A stretch of DNA of 64,000 bases from assembly GCA_964368455.1 (NCBI GenBank), contig CAYJAZ010000005.1, forward strand, positions 80,796 through 144,795, written 5' to 3'. Within the stretch, counting starts at the first letter, position 1. Every line of letters begins with the position of its first letter. A model generated the notes under the pieces. It did not search any database and had not been told where the DNA came from. It worked only from the letters and a program-made list of their open reading frames with translations. This stretch comes from CAYJAZ01 sp964368455 (GTDB taxonomy: Bacteria; Desulfobacterota; Desulfovibrionia; Desulfovibrionales; Desulfovibrionaceae). Made by a program: the position numbers and the translations under genes. Below are positions 35,110-44,540 of this stretch, one piece after another.

Positions 35110-36837
35110 TTAAGCTTCTAATTTTCTATACAATGTTGCCAAACTAATACCAAGCACTCGTGCCACTTCTTTTTTAGCAGATGTGCTCTCGCCAAAATGA
35201 GCTATAGCTTTTTGTATGGCTTCTTGTTCTATTTCTTGCAAGGTAATAAATTGCTTTTCACTATTGTCTTCAACTTTTGAATTTATTGGTGTAAGAAAGC
35301 TATGATAAAGGTTTTCTTCATTTATTTTACCCTCTTCATCAGCCATATTCACTAAATATTCTATGCAGTTTTCAAGCTCACGCACATTTCCAGGCCATGA
35401 ATGATTTCTCATTTTGAGAATAATTCTTTCGCTTAATTTAAAAGAGGCTTTTCTAAAAAGAGTACAATATTTCTCAATAAAATACGCAATAAGCAGATCA
35501 AGATCTTCCATTCTTTCTCTTAAAGGCATGATTTGAATAGGTATTACATTTAATCTATAGTAAAGATCTTGTCTAAAAAGATTTTTTTCCATTAAATCGT
35601 GTAAATTATCGTTTGTAGCAGCAATGATACGTATATTTACCTTAATATTTTTATTTGAGCCTAGTCGAGTAATTGTTTTTTCTTGCAGTGCACGCAAAAG
35701 TTTTGCTTGCAAATATATAGGCATACACGAAATTTCATCAAGAAAAAGAATACCGCCCTCTGCCATTTCAAATTTACCAATTTGTCCCTTTGGAGATGCG
35801 CCAGTAAAAGCTCCGCTCACATAACCAAAAAGCTCACTTTCAAGTAAAGTATCTGGAATTGCACCACAATTCACGGCAATAAAAGGAGTATCAGTGTTTT
35901 TACCTATAGAATGCACAGCCCTTGCAACTAATTCTTTTCCTGTTCCACTTTCGCCTGAAATAAGCACAGTTGATTGGGTTTTAGAGGTTGATATAATTTG
36001 CTGCTTTAAACGCTGCACAGCTTTAGACTTGCCTATAATTTTATCTAATGAATGTTGCTGAGGTGAAGTTGGGAAAGAAGGAAGTAGTAAGGATTTAATA
36101 GTGTCAAAAACAAAGATGGAATCAAATTTTGAAGTAGATGAAGTAAGATTGACGCTCTTACCCAACAAATTTATGCTCTTACCTTTTTGCTCAATGCTAA
36201 ATTCTTCCATATCGCTCAAAACAACACCAGTAGGAACTATTTTTTCTTTCTTGATTTGTTTTAAATCAAGCTTCTTTAAAATATCTTCCGCTTTAGTATT
36301 TTTATAAATAATTTTACCATTTGTGTCGTAAATAAGACAGCCTTTACCCGTTGTATGCACAACTTGAAACATAACATCAAGAAGTTCAGAAACATCTATC
36401 AATTCTTGCTTTTTCTTACAACTTTCAGCAATATTTGAAGCAATAAAACCAAGAAAATTTATATAAATTTCAGCGTTTTGTAAAAGTTTTATATTTGCTT
36501 GTTCGTCAAAACACGCAAGTTCAATAACTCCATAAACAATATTTTCATCAGCTATGGGCATACAAATCGCTGATAATTCTTTACAATCAGCTTTATTTTT
36601 ACAAGCATGGCAAAGCTCATTTTCACGTGGATTTTGAACATAGATAACTTTATTTTCTTTTATGGTTGTCTGAACGAGGTTACCAGCATTTATAATAGAT
36701 TTTCCAAAATCTCTATTATAAGTTCCAGTTCCTGCAACACGCATCAAATTATTATCTACAACTTCAATATCAAGTCCAGTCACGGTTGATATTGTTTCGA
36801 TAAATTTTTGAATATTATTATACATACTTAATAACAT
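35110..36837 (-). CDS. sigma-54-dependent Fis family activator with Cys-rich sensor domain
   Basis: A 575-residue enhancer-binding protein. The N-terminus (1-140) is a GAF/PocR-like sensor with a conspicuous Cys set (C76, C79, C85, C92). A PAS-like domain follows (about 145-250). The AAA+ domain has Walker A GESGTGKE (295-302) and an intact GAFTGA loop (342-347). A Fis-type helix-turn-helix closes the protein (VARVLGISLATLYRKLEA). GGAGG stands five bases before the ATG. It lies directly upstream of the sigma-54 operon on the same strand and is separated from it by its own terminator. A copy of the palindrome TTCTCATTTTGAGAA occurs inside its own coding sequence at 35406-35420. Confidence 0.94.
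   Translation of the reverse strand: MLLSMYNNIQKFIETISTVTGLDIEVVDNNLMRVAGTGTYNRDFGKSIINAGNLVQTTIKENKVIYVQNPRENELCHACKNKADCKELSAICMPIADENIVYGVIELACFDEQANIKLLQNAEIYINFLGFIASNIAESCKKKQELIDVSELLDVMFQVVHTTGKGCLIYDTNGKIIYKNTKAEDILKKLDLKQIKKEKIVPTGVVLSDMEEFSIEQKGKSINLLGKSVNLTSSTSKFDSIFVFDTIKSLLLPSFPTSPQQHSLDKIIGKSKAVQRLKQQIISTSKTQSTVLISGESGTGKELVARAVHSIGKNTDTPFIAVNCGAIPDTLLESELFGYVSGAFTGASPKGQIGKFEMAEGGILFLDEISCMPIYLQAKLLRALQEKTITRLGSNKNIKVNIRIIAATNDNLHDLMEKNLFRQDLYYRLNVIPIQIMPLRERMEDLDLLIAYFIEKYCTLFRKASFKLSERIILKMRNHSWPGNVRELENCIEYLVNMADEEGKINEENLYHSFLTPINSKVEDNSEKQFITLQEIEQEAIQKAIAHFGESTSAKKEVARVLGISLATLYRKLEA
35406..35420 (-). promoter_or_regulatory. third copy of the activator-site palindrome, inside the regulator gene
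   Basis: TTCTCATTTTGAGAA is identical to both sites at 34880-34912. It overlaps codons for ILKMRN in the regulator. An exact 15-base match by chance in this window is unlikely, though AT-richness raises the odds. Confidence 0.4.
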
Positions 36838-37184
36838 GTGTACCTCCAGAAATCATAAAAGCCAAAACATGCTAGACTTTAAATTGTTTCACGTCAAGAT
36901 ATATAAATAAAGCCTTTAAACTTAGGCTGGAATTTAATTTATTTTAACATATTCCAACAAGAAACAAATCAAGTAAGTCACATTTAAGAACTAAGATAGA
37001 TTTTCAAATAAAGCTTTTGAATGATTATCATAAAGATAAACTAATTTTTTCTGCTTGCATTTATTAGAATTCTATGCTTATCTTGCTTCATTCTTCTTTA
37101 TAATGCATTTATTTATCGCACACTAAGATTTTTTTTGTTTTATAGAATAATTACAAATACTAAAATTTATTTTTTGAGAAATTT
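36838..37184. other. 347-bp divergent intergenic region
   Basis: This region lies between the leftward regulator and the rightward MFS gene. I searched both strands for TGGCA-N6-TTGC and for the 15-bp palindrome and found neither. A short dyad ATGAT-T-ATCAT near 37022 is too weak to call. Promoters for both genes must lie here. Confidence 0.5.
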
Positions 37185-38462
37185 ATGGAAAAAATCAAAA
37201 CAGAATATTCCTTTAAATATATTGTTTTTATGTGGAGTCTTTTACTCTTCGGCTATTTTATTAACTATTTTCATTCACTTTCCACAGGCATTTTACAGCC
37301 TTATTTGATGGATGAATTTAATATAGACTCTGTCACAATCACAAACATCGGTTCTATGTATTTTTATGCTTATTTCTTTATGCAAATTCCAACAGGCATC
37401 TTAAGTACAAAATACGGCGTAAAAAAAACAGTTGCAGGCAGTCTTTTCTTTGCCTTATTTGGCACTATATGTTTTGCTATGGCACAAAATGTTGCAATGC
37501 TTTTTATCGGCCGTTTATTTATTGGCATAGGTTGTTCCACAATTTTTGTTTGTATTTTAACTTTTCAAGCCGAATGGATGAAGGTTAATATTATAACCAC
37601 AATGACCGGAATTGGAATTTTTCTTGGAACACTTGGTGGAATTTTTGCACAAAGTCCTTTAGTTTGGCTGGTTGAAAGTTTTGGTTGGCGTGGAAGCATG
37701 TATATCATCGCTTTTGCTACCTTTATCAACCTTATTTTGCTTATTAAATTTATGGTTGAAAAAAAATCAATAAATAGTGAAATCCCAAAAGAAGTAGAAG
37801 AAGAAAATGAAACAGAAATTAATAATAAAAAAACTATCTCTAAAGGCCTTTTAGCAATCTTATTAGATTTGCGAACATGGGCACCTATACTTTTTTTCAT
37901 AGGTGTATATGGTTCATATATTGTTATTTCTGGTTATGCAGGTTCTTCATGGCTTATGAATTATTATGGCTATAGTGCAATTGAAGCTTCGTTCTATGTG
38001 AGCCTCTGTGTATTAGGAACAGCTTTTGGCCCTATTTTTATAGGAGCTTTTTCCGACAAAACTCATAGTCGCAAATTACCTATTATAGTCTTTGGTGGAC
38101 TTTATATTATTTGTTGGGCTGTAATCTGCTTCTTTCCTGATCTTTTTAATGCCCTCGGCATAGCTGTTTTACTCTTTACTTTAGGTTTTCTTAGCACTGC
38201 TTTTGTTGTGACATGGGCTTGTATACAAGAAATCAATGCCAAAGAATACAGTGCAATAGCAGCCTCTATAGTTAATATGGGTGGTTATGCAGGGCCAATT
38301 ATCATGCCTTATCTCTTTGTACTTTCACAAAATTCTTTTGAAAACACATTGAGCCCAGAAGCTTTTATTGCTTCATTCAAAGTAATACTTTATGCTGTAA
38401 TTTTCTGTTATTTTGTTGGCCTTCTTACTGTAGAGCCTTTAAAAGCAAAAAAGAAAACATAG
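37185..38462 (+). CDS. MFS transporter
   Basis: A 425-residue inner-membrane protein with two bundles of six hydrophobic segments. The TM2-TM3 loop motif is degenerate (GILSTKYGVKKT, near residue 72), and TM4 begins GRLFIGIGCS. A central cytoplasmic loop of about 30 residues is rich in Glu and Lys. The subfamily cannot be fixed; the substrate is probably a small organic anion. It is divergent from the sigma-54 activator and could export or import a compound of the same pathway. Confidence 0.88.
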   Translation: MEKIKTEYSFKYIVFMWSLLLFGYFINYFHSLSTGILQPYLMDEFNIDSVTITNIGSMYFYAYFFMQIPTGILSTKYGVKKTVAGSLFFALFGTICFAMAQNVAMLFIGRLFIGIGCSTIFVCILTFQAEWMKVNIITTMTGIGIFLGTLGGIFAQSPLVWLVESFGWRGSMYIIAFATFINLILLIKFMVEKKSINSEIPKEVEEENETEINNKKTISKGLLAILLDLRTWAPILFFIGVYGSYIVISGYAGSSWLMNYYGYSAIEASFYVSLCVLGTAFGPIFIGAFSDKTHSRKLPIIVFGGLYIICWAVICFFPDLFNALGIAVLLFTLGFLSTAFVVTWACIQEINAKEYSAIAASIVNMGGYAGPIIMPYLFVLSQNSFENTLSPEAFIASFKVILYAVIFCYFVGLLTVEPLKAKKKT

Positions 38463-38614
38463 AGATTTTTTATAATTTTATACAAATATAATTCATCCTT
38501 TTATTTTGATTACTCTTTCGTCTTGCTTCTTTCGTCTTGCTTTGCCTCTTTTTCCATTTTATTTTGTTATGAAGTGAGTTTTTCGTAGTGAGTAGAGAAC
38601 AATAAAGAAAACAC

Positions 38615-38653
38615 AAAAAAACATCTGCCAATTGACTTAGCAGATGTTTTTTT
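38615..38653. terminator. bidirectional intrinsic terminator
   Basis: AAAAAACATCTGC and GCAGATGTTTTTTT form a strong stem around a 12-base loop. It has a T run on both strands, so it can serve both the MFS gene (rightward) and the first adhesin gene (leftward). Confidence 0.9.
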
Positions 38654-38738
38654 ATTATTTTTTGAGTATTTTAAAAATACTCTATGAGGGCATGTAGAAA
38701 GTTCTTAAACTTTTTTCCATCTTGATTATGCGATTATT

Positions 38739-41700
38739 TTAGATATTGATAGTGATTGAATCAAAGTCAATTTCTTCGCTGCTTAGATCAAGATTTGTTC
38801 TAATAGTGAACACATCTTCACCTTTTGAGATAATGATATCTTGGTTATTTTCACCACCAACTTCTATATTATAATCCTTACCACTAAATGAAGTAAGATC
38901 AATCATATCACCTGATGAAAGGTCAACTATAGTATCTACTTCGCCGCCAGCAAAGCTGTCTTCTGCGAAATAGAAAGTATCATTACCTTCGCCACCGACC
39001 AAGATGTCATTGCCTTCGCCACCGATTAAGATGTCGTCGCCAGAACCACCTTCTAAATAGTCGTCGCCTGAACCACCGATTAAGATATCGTCGCCAGAAC
39101 CACCATAAAGATCGTCGTCACCACCAAGGCCAAGCAAGATGTCGTCGCCACCAAAACCGTCTTTGTCTGCATCGCCACCAAAGATAGTGTCGTTACCATC
39201 AGTTGTTCCAACTTCAAGTTCTTGCGCTGCTTTTGCTAGATCTTCGATGTCAGCTGATTGTACTTGATCTACTAAATCTATAACAAGATCTTGAATATTT
39301 TCAGAAAATTCTACAGCTTCTTCTTCAGTCATATTTTCTGGAGTTTTTAGATTTTCTGCTGCATAATCTTCTGAATTTTCCATACCAAGTTTTTCAGCAA
39401 GAGCTTCTAAAGTGGATTCATTACCATCGCCTATAAGAAGATCTTCGCCACCTTGGCCATAAATAACATCATCACCAGCACCTGCAACTAAAGCGTCAGG
39501 ATCGTTTGCAGTGCTATTATCAAGGCTTTGATCATTTATCCATTCAGGATAGTTATGCATATATTCTGAAAGTTGAATATCTGAAATAGCATCAGCTTCT
39601 ACACCAATTTGCTTTGCAAGCCATGCTTTTAATATTCCAGTATCAATACCGCCTATTAAAACGTCATTACCTGCACCTGTCATAGCAACGCTTGTTGTCA
39701 CAGTTGAAACATCAACACCGCCTTCAGTTGGAGTGAAGATATCTTTAATGTCACTATCAGTTACAATAGTAGCTCCAGTTTCAGTTGTATCAAACTTATT
39801 AAGAGTATCTTTGTTTGCACCAGCACCTACGCCAACTCCGTGAATACTGTGTTCACTACCATCTACTGGTATATGTCGGCCATCTGCTTCTAAAATAGGG
39901 TTACCATTTGCATCTACTAGAATTTCTATACCCATTGCTTCTAATAGTTCATTATAAGCTTTTGTACGTTCTGCTTCTGAATCGTATGGCACACCATCTG
40001 TAATGAGGAAGGTTTCATTTATAAAACCATCTTGTGATACTTGTTCAAACCATTCTGCTGCAGTTTCAAAACCTTGATGGTATTCAGTTCCCCAATGGAA
40101 ACCAGTGTCATTTCCATCTAAAGGTTTGTAAGCACTATCAGCGTCTAGTTCTGGATTTTTCAATGCTTCAGTAAGTGCTTTGTGTGCTTCTGCATCGTAT
40201 TCAAATTCGCCTGTTTCTGAATTATATGTAACACCTTGAGCATTCATCGCTAAAATTTTAGCAATTTGTGAATATATTTCATTTTCAGACATTCCAGCAA
40301 AATCAGCAGGATCTAGTGTTTCAATATAAGTAGCACTACTACTTTGGCCATCTTCAGAATTGAATTTATTGCTTGTTAAGCTTGAATCACCATTCTCAGT
40401 TTCTCTCCAGAAAGTAGTCAATAAGACATTTACTTCGCCACCTATTTCACTATTTGCATGAGAATGTAATGTATTTATAACAAAGTCAGCAATAGCATCA
40501 CAAGCTTGTCCAAGACGAGAAACAACTTCGCCACCTACGTCTTTAATATCAGCGTTACCATCATCATACATAGAACCAGATGTATCAAGAATAATAGCGA
40601 TATTATAGTTTTGACCTGAATTCATTTGGCTTGTTGAACCATCAAGACCAATAATTTCGCTTGTAGGTGCATCAGGTGTATTTGTTGCAATAATGTCAAA
40701 GCTCACGCTATCGCCATCAGAATCTGTTACTTTGATGCTTTCTGTTTGTTGTCCATTTTCAGGCACGTCAGTAAGTTTTGCATTCCACAAGACATTACCA
40801 TCGTGGTTGCTAAGTTCTGTTCCGTCAGAAGAGATAAGGTTTACAGTTTTACCGTCTTCGCTATATTCTACAGAAGCTCCTTCGCTTTCGGTAGTCCATT
40901 TTCCGCTTTCTGCATCATAGGTGAATGTGCTATCGCCAAATTCAAGGCTTTTGCCATCTCCATTATCAGCACCAAATTCAATTCTTACAAAAGTACTTGC
41001 TTCTGTACCTTCAGTTGTTGTTTCAACTGGATTTGTAGGGATAACAGGTGCATCGTCATTGATATTGATATCAATATCGTCTGAAGTAAGTGTGTTACCG
41101 TTTTTATCTGTAATTGTTACATTGAATTGATCAGCAAAATCAGTTTCTGTACCTGCGGTTTCGCCGCCCGCTAAAGCATTATCGTGTTCAAAAGCGCCGC
41201 TTTGTTCAAAGCTATAGCTAAGGCTATTATCACTTGGATTTATTGTAAAGGTAAGTGTTCCGCCATTGACTTCAACTTCAGTAGCACCTGATTTATTCAA
41301 TGTGTATTCTTCGCCACCAACATTAACAGTAAAGCTATGTTCAGCAAGAGTGCCTTCGCCAAGGCTAAAGTCAATTTCGCCATTCAAGTTCATGTCAACA
41401 GGAGTGTCTGTTCCGCCAGCAAGGGCTGAATCGTCAGCAAGAATATCATTGCCTTGAGCTTCGATAGTTGGTGCATTTCCAATCACTTGATGTTGAACAG
41501 TGTCGCCATCGCCGTCAGTAAAGTTGATAACAACATCTTCTCTACCGCCAGAAATAGTTTCATAGCTTACTTCCCAATTTTGGTTGTCAGTGCTAGTCAT
41601 AGTGATGTCGCCAAACTTAATTGTATGCATACCAGTAGCATCATCGTATGAAGTTTCTACGCCAATCATCCAAGACGGTGAAGTCCATTCAGAACCATTC

Positions 41701-44540
41701 CATGTTGCAGTAAGGCCAAAAGTTGCACCTTCTGATTTTGGAAGATGAATTGTAGCGCCTTCCATATCAGCACCAAAATCAATGCTTATATTCGCAGAAG
41801 CCTGTCCTTCAGTAACACTTGCAAGCACATCGCTTATACCGTCGTTATTGTTATCGCCAACATTATCTGTTTTGATCACAGGTGCGTCATCTACAATAGT
41901 AACGTCAATATTAACTTCAACTGTTTCGCCAGTAGCAGGATCTTTAAGTTGTACAGTAACACTGTCAGGTCTTGTTAATTGTGTATCAGAAGTATTTTTA
42001 TTATGTGTTACATTATCGTTTAAAGTGATTATAAGATTTCCAGCTGCGTCTGTTTCTAAAACATAAGGATTACCATTTGCACTGCTATTATCAAGCACAA
42101 CTTCATAACCTTCTGGAACTTCCCAAGTCACGCTTTCGGTTGTAGCTGTAGAATCTGTTCCTTCAGCCAAACCACCTTCGTGAACAATAACAGCATCTTC
42201 CATAATTTCTACTTCAACATCTGTCTTATCAACAACAAGATTTTCGAAATTACCGCCACTTGTACTTTTGATTGAAACATCTAAAGCAGAGGAGTTTGTT
42301 GAGGTAGTCACATCAAATGTAGCTGTTGATTCGCCCTTAGCAATTGTAACTTCTCTATCAACACCATTTACAGTCACAATAACAGTCATATCTGTATCTG
42401 CAGGAGAAGTTAATTCTAATGTATATTCAATGCTATCGCCTTGAAGAACGATATCAGCTTCGCTTGAAAGAGTTAATGTTGTTGTATCATTATCGTCTGT
42501 CACTGTAACAGAATTATTGCTATTGTCGTATTCAACATTTTCATAATTGCCGCCCTCATGGCCAACAATTTCAGGTGCGATCACGTCGTTAGCGTCGTTA
42601 TAAACGTCGTCAACTCTTACTTCTTCTGTGAAAGTTGTTGAAGTTTCGCCTTTAGGGATAGTCACTTCTTTGCCATTGTCTAATTTAATAACAAGATCAG
42701 TTTCAGGAGCTCTATCTACTTTTACAGTAAATTCAACTTCTGTTGCATTTTCGTCAACATCTGCTGGAGCTACGATAGTGATAGTTGTTGTTTCAGATAC
42801 ATCAGGAGTTGTACCTGTATCTGTCACAGTTACACTTGGAGTGCCAGAAGTTGTGAGGTTTTCAAAATTACCGCCACTAACATCTTTAATGCTTGCATCT
42901 ATGCTTTCGTTGCCTTGTATAAAAGCGTCATTATCTCTTGCATCTACAGATAAAGAAGCTGAGCTTTCGCCTTCTTTAATTTCTACTTCGTATTCTTGGC
43001 CGTCAACAACAACTGTAACAGTCATATCAGAGCCAGCTGGATTTGAAAGATTTAATTCATAATCAATTGTGCCGCCTTCTTTAACGCTATCGTATTTAGC
43101 AGAAAGCTCTAATGTTGTTGTATCATTATCGTCTGTTACTGTGACAGAATTATCGCTATTATCGTATTCAACATTTTCATAATTGCCGCCCTCATGGCCA
43201 ACAATTTCAGGTGCGATCACGTCGTTAGCGTCGTTATAAACGTCGTCAACTCTTACTTCTTCTGTGAAAGTTGTTGAAGTTTCGCCTTTAGGGATAGTCA
43301 CTTCTTTGCCATTGTCTAATTTAATAACAAGATCAGTTTCAGGAGCTCTATCTACTTTTACAGTAAATTCAACTTCTGTTGCATTTTCGTCAACATCTGC
43401 TGGAGCTACGATAGTGATAGTTGTTGTTTCTGGAGTTTTATCTTCAGTAACAGTAACGCTTGGATTGCCAGAAGTTGTAAGGTTTTCAAAATTACCGCCA
43501 ACAACATCTTTAATGCTTGCATCAATGTTTTTGTCGCCTTGGTCATAAGCGTCGTCAGGTCTAGCATCAACAATCAATGAACCTGTGGTAGAACCAGCTT
43601 CAATTTCTACATCATAATCAACACCACCAACTGTTACAGTAACAGTCATGTCAGTACCAGCTGGGTTTGAAAGCTCTAATTCGTATTCGATTTTTTCGCC
43701 TTCTTCAACATTATCGTCCTTTACTTTAAGTTCTAATGTTGTTTCGTCGTTATCGTCTGTTACTGTGACAGAATTATTGCTATTATCGTATTCAACATCA
43801 GCAAAATTACCGCCTTCGTGGCCAACAATTTCAGGTGCGATTACGTCGTCAGAATCTTTATAAACGTCATCTTCTCTCACTTCTTTTTCAAAAGTGGTTG
43901 AAGTTTCGCCTGCTTTAATAGTTACTGAAGTACCATCTTCAAAGTTAATAACAAGATCAGTACTAGGTATTTTGTCCACTGTTACAGTAAATTCAATTCT
44001 TTTTGAATTTTCATCAACATCTGCTGGAGCTGTAATAGTGATTGTTGCATTTTCAAGAACTGGAGCAATATCGTTTTCGGTTAAGTCAATTACATTACCA
44101 TCACTAGAAGAAAATTCGCCTTGAAAACCTTCTCTTTGATAGCCTGAACCACCTAAAACATCGTCCAAAGCACTCACACCAGTAGCAAGGGCATCTGGTG
44201 TAGATGAAGAACCATTAAGGCCATTATTTTCAACAACATTTGCCGCTGGACCAGCTGCTGGCATAAGGTTTTCATCTAAAGCTGCAAAGAAATCTTCACC
44301 ACTAACAAAACCATTGTCAACAATAAAGTCAGGAATGTTTTCTGAATTATAAATTGCATAAAAATCTTGCAAGACTATAGTAGAATCACTTTCTTCAAAG
44401 TAAATTTCTAAATTATCATCAACTTTTTCAAGCAAAGCATCTGAAATATCAAAGTTTAAATTTAAAGAAGTTGTTTCTTGAGTAATTTGAATGGTATTTT
44501 GTCCACCATTTTGCGGAGCACTTAACAATAGTTCTGCCAT
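38739..44540 (-). CDS. RTX/VWA repeat adhesin, type I secreted, LapA-like
   Basis: A 1933-residue acidic protein for export by a type I system and display on the surface. In order: an N-terminal module of about 110 residues without a Sec signal, with a PAAG sequence at 94-97 (LapG-type cleavage site candidate); Calx-beta/Ig-like repeats (about 160-780) ending in VTVTDDN-type strands; larger T1SS-143-like repeats; a VWA domain with MIDAS DTSGS near residue 1317; RTX nonapeptides GGSGDDILI-type (about 1790-1850) that bind calcium; and a C-terminal secretion signal region. Two repeats of 212 residues are nearly identical. AGGA precedes the ATG. No lapB/C/E or lapD/G genes are in the window. Confidence 0.93.
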   Translation of the reverse strand: MAELLLSAPQNGGQNTIQITQETTSLNLNFDISDALLEKVDDNLEIYFEESDSTIVLQDFYAIYNSENIPDFIVDNGFVSGEDFFAALDENLMPAAGPAANVVENNGLNGSSSTPDALATGVSALDDVLGGSGYQREGFQGEFSSSDGNVIDLTENDIAPVLENATITITAPADVDENSKRIEFTVTVDKIPSTDLVINFEDGTSVTIKAGETSTTFEKEVREDDVYKDSDDVIAPEIVGHEGGNFADVEYDNSNNSVTVTDDNDETTLELKVKDDNVEEGEKIEYELELSNPAGTDMTVTVTVGGVDYDVEIEAGSTTGSLIVDARPDDAYDQGDKNIDASIKDVVGGNFENLTTSGNPSVTVTEDKTPETTTITIVAPADVDENATEVEFTVKVDRAPETDLVIKLDNGKEVTIPKGETSTTFTEEVRVDDVYNDANDVIAPEIVGHEGGNYENVEYDNSDNSVTVTDDNDTTTLELSAKYDSVKEGGTIDYELNLSNPAGSDMTVTVVVDGQEYEVEIKEGESSASLSVDARDNDAFIQGNESIDASIKDVSGGNFENLTTSGTPSVTVTDTGTTPDVSETTTITIVAPADVDENATEVEFTVKVDRAPETDLVIKLDNGKEVTIPKGETSTTFTEEVRVDDVYNDANDVIAPEIVGHEGGNYENVEYDNSNNSVTVTDDNDTTTLTLSSEADIVLQGDSIEYTLELTSPADTDMTVIVTVNGVDREVTIAKGESTATFDVTTSTNSSALDVSIKSTSGGNFENLVVDKTDVEVEIMEDAVIVHEGGLAEGTDSTATTESVTWEVPEGYEVVLDNSSANGNPYVLETDAAGNLIITLNDNVTHNKNTSDTQLTRPDSVTVQLKDPATGETVEVNIDVTIVDDAPVIKTDNVGDNNNDGISDVLASVTEGQASANISIDFGADMEGATIHLPKSEGATFGLTATWNGSEWTSPSWMIGVETSYDDATGMHTIKFGDITMTSTDNQNWEVSYETISGGREDVVINFTDGDGDTVQHQVIGNAPTIEAQGNDILADDSALAGGTDTPVDMNLNGEIDFSLGEGTLAEHSFTVNVGGEEYTLNKSGATEVEVNGGTLTFTINPSDNSLSYSFEQSGAFEHDNALAGGETAGTETDFADQFNVTITDKNGNTLTSDDIDININDDAPVIPTNPVETTTEGTEASTFVRIEFGADNGDGKSLEFGDSTFTYDAESGKWTTESEGASVEYSEDGKTVNLISSDGTELSNHDGNVLWNAKLTDVPENGQQTESIKVTDSDGDSVSFDIIATNTPDAPTSEIIGLDGSTSQMNSGQNYNIAIILDTSGSMYDDGNADIKDVGGEVVSRLGQACDAIADFVINTLHSHANSEIGGEVNVLLTTFWRETENGDSSLTSNKFNSEDGQSSSATYIETLDPADFAGMSENEIYSQIAKILAMNAQGVTYNSETGEFEYDAEAHKALTEALKNPELDADSAYKPLDGNDTGFHWGTEYHQGFETAAEWFEQVSQDGFINETFLITDGVPYDSEAERTKAYNELLEAMGIEILVDANGNPILEADGRHIPVDGSEHSIHGVGVGAGANKDTLNKFDTTETGATIVTDSDIKDIFTPTEGGVDVSTVTTSVAMTGAGNDVLIGGIDTGILKAWLAKQIGVEADAISDIQLSEYMHNYPEWINDQSLDNSTANDPDALVAGAGDDVIYGQGGEDLLIGDGNESTLEALAEKLGMENSEDYAAENLKTPENMTEEEAVEFSENIQDLVIDLVDQVQSADIEDLAKAAQELEVGTTDGNDTIFGGDADKDGFGGDDILLGLGGDDDLYGGSGDDILIGGSGDDYLEGGSGDDILIGGEGNDILVGGEGNDTFYFAEDSFAGGEVDTIVDLSSGDMIDLTSFSGKDYNIEVGGENNQDIIISKGEDVFTIRTNLDLSSEEIDFDSITINI
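42526..42794 (-). repeat. 269-bp direct repeat, copy 1 (adhesin 1)
   Basis: This stretch is identical, as far as I can compare by eye, to 43162-43430, exactly 636 bp away. 636 bp is 212 codons, so the repeat preserves frame. A third copy near 43790-44050 is clearly diverged. Confidence 0.88.
43162..43430 (-). repeat. 269-bp direct repeat, copy 2 (adhesin 1)
   Basis: This is the partner of 42526-42794. Flanking parts of the 636-bp unit differ at scattered bases, so the identity is local. Confidence 0.88.

Noticed and set aside
38512..38541. Tandem 14-base repeat TCTTTCGTCTTGCT between MFS and adhesin 1
   Set aside because: It is only two copies in a pyrimidine-rich 3' region with a strong terminator nearby. 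No function is suggested by context.
42526..43430. CRISPR-like repetition in the adhesin genes
   Set aside because: The repeats are hundreds of bases long, in frame and protein coding. No short repeat-spacer array is present.
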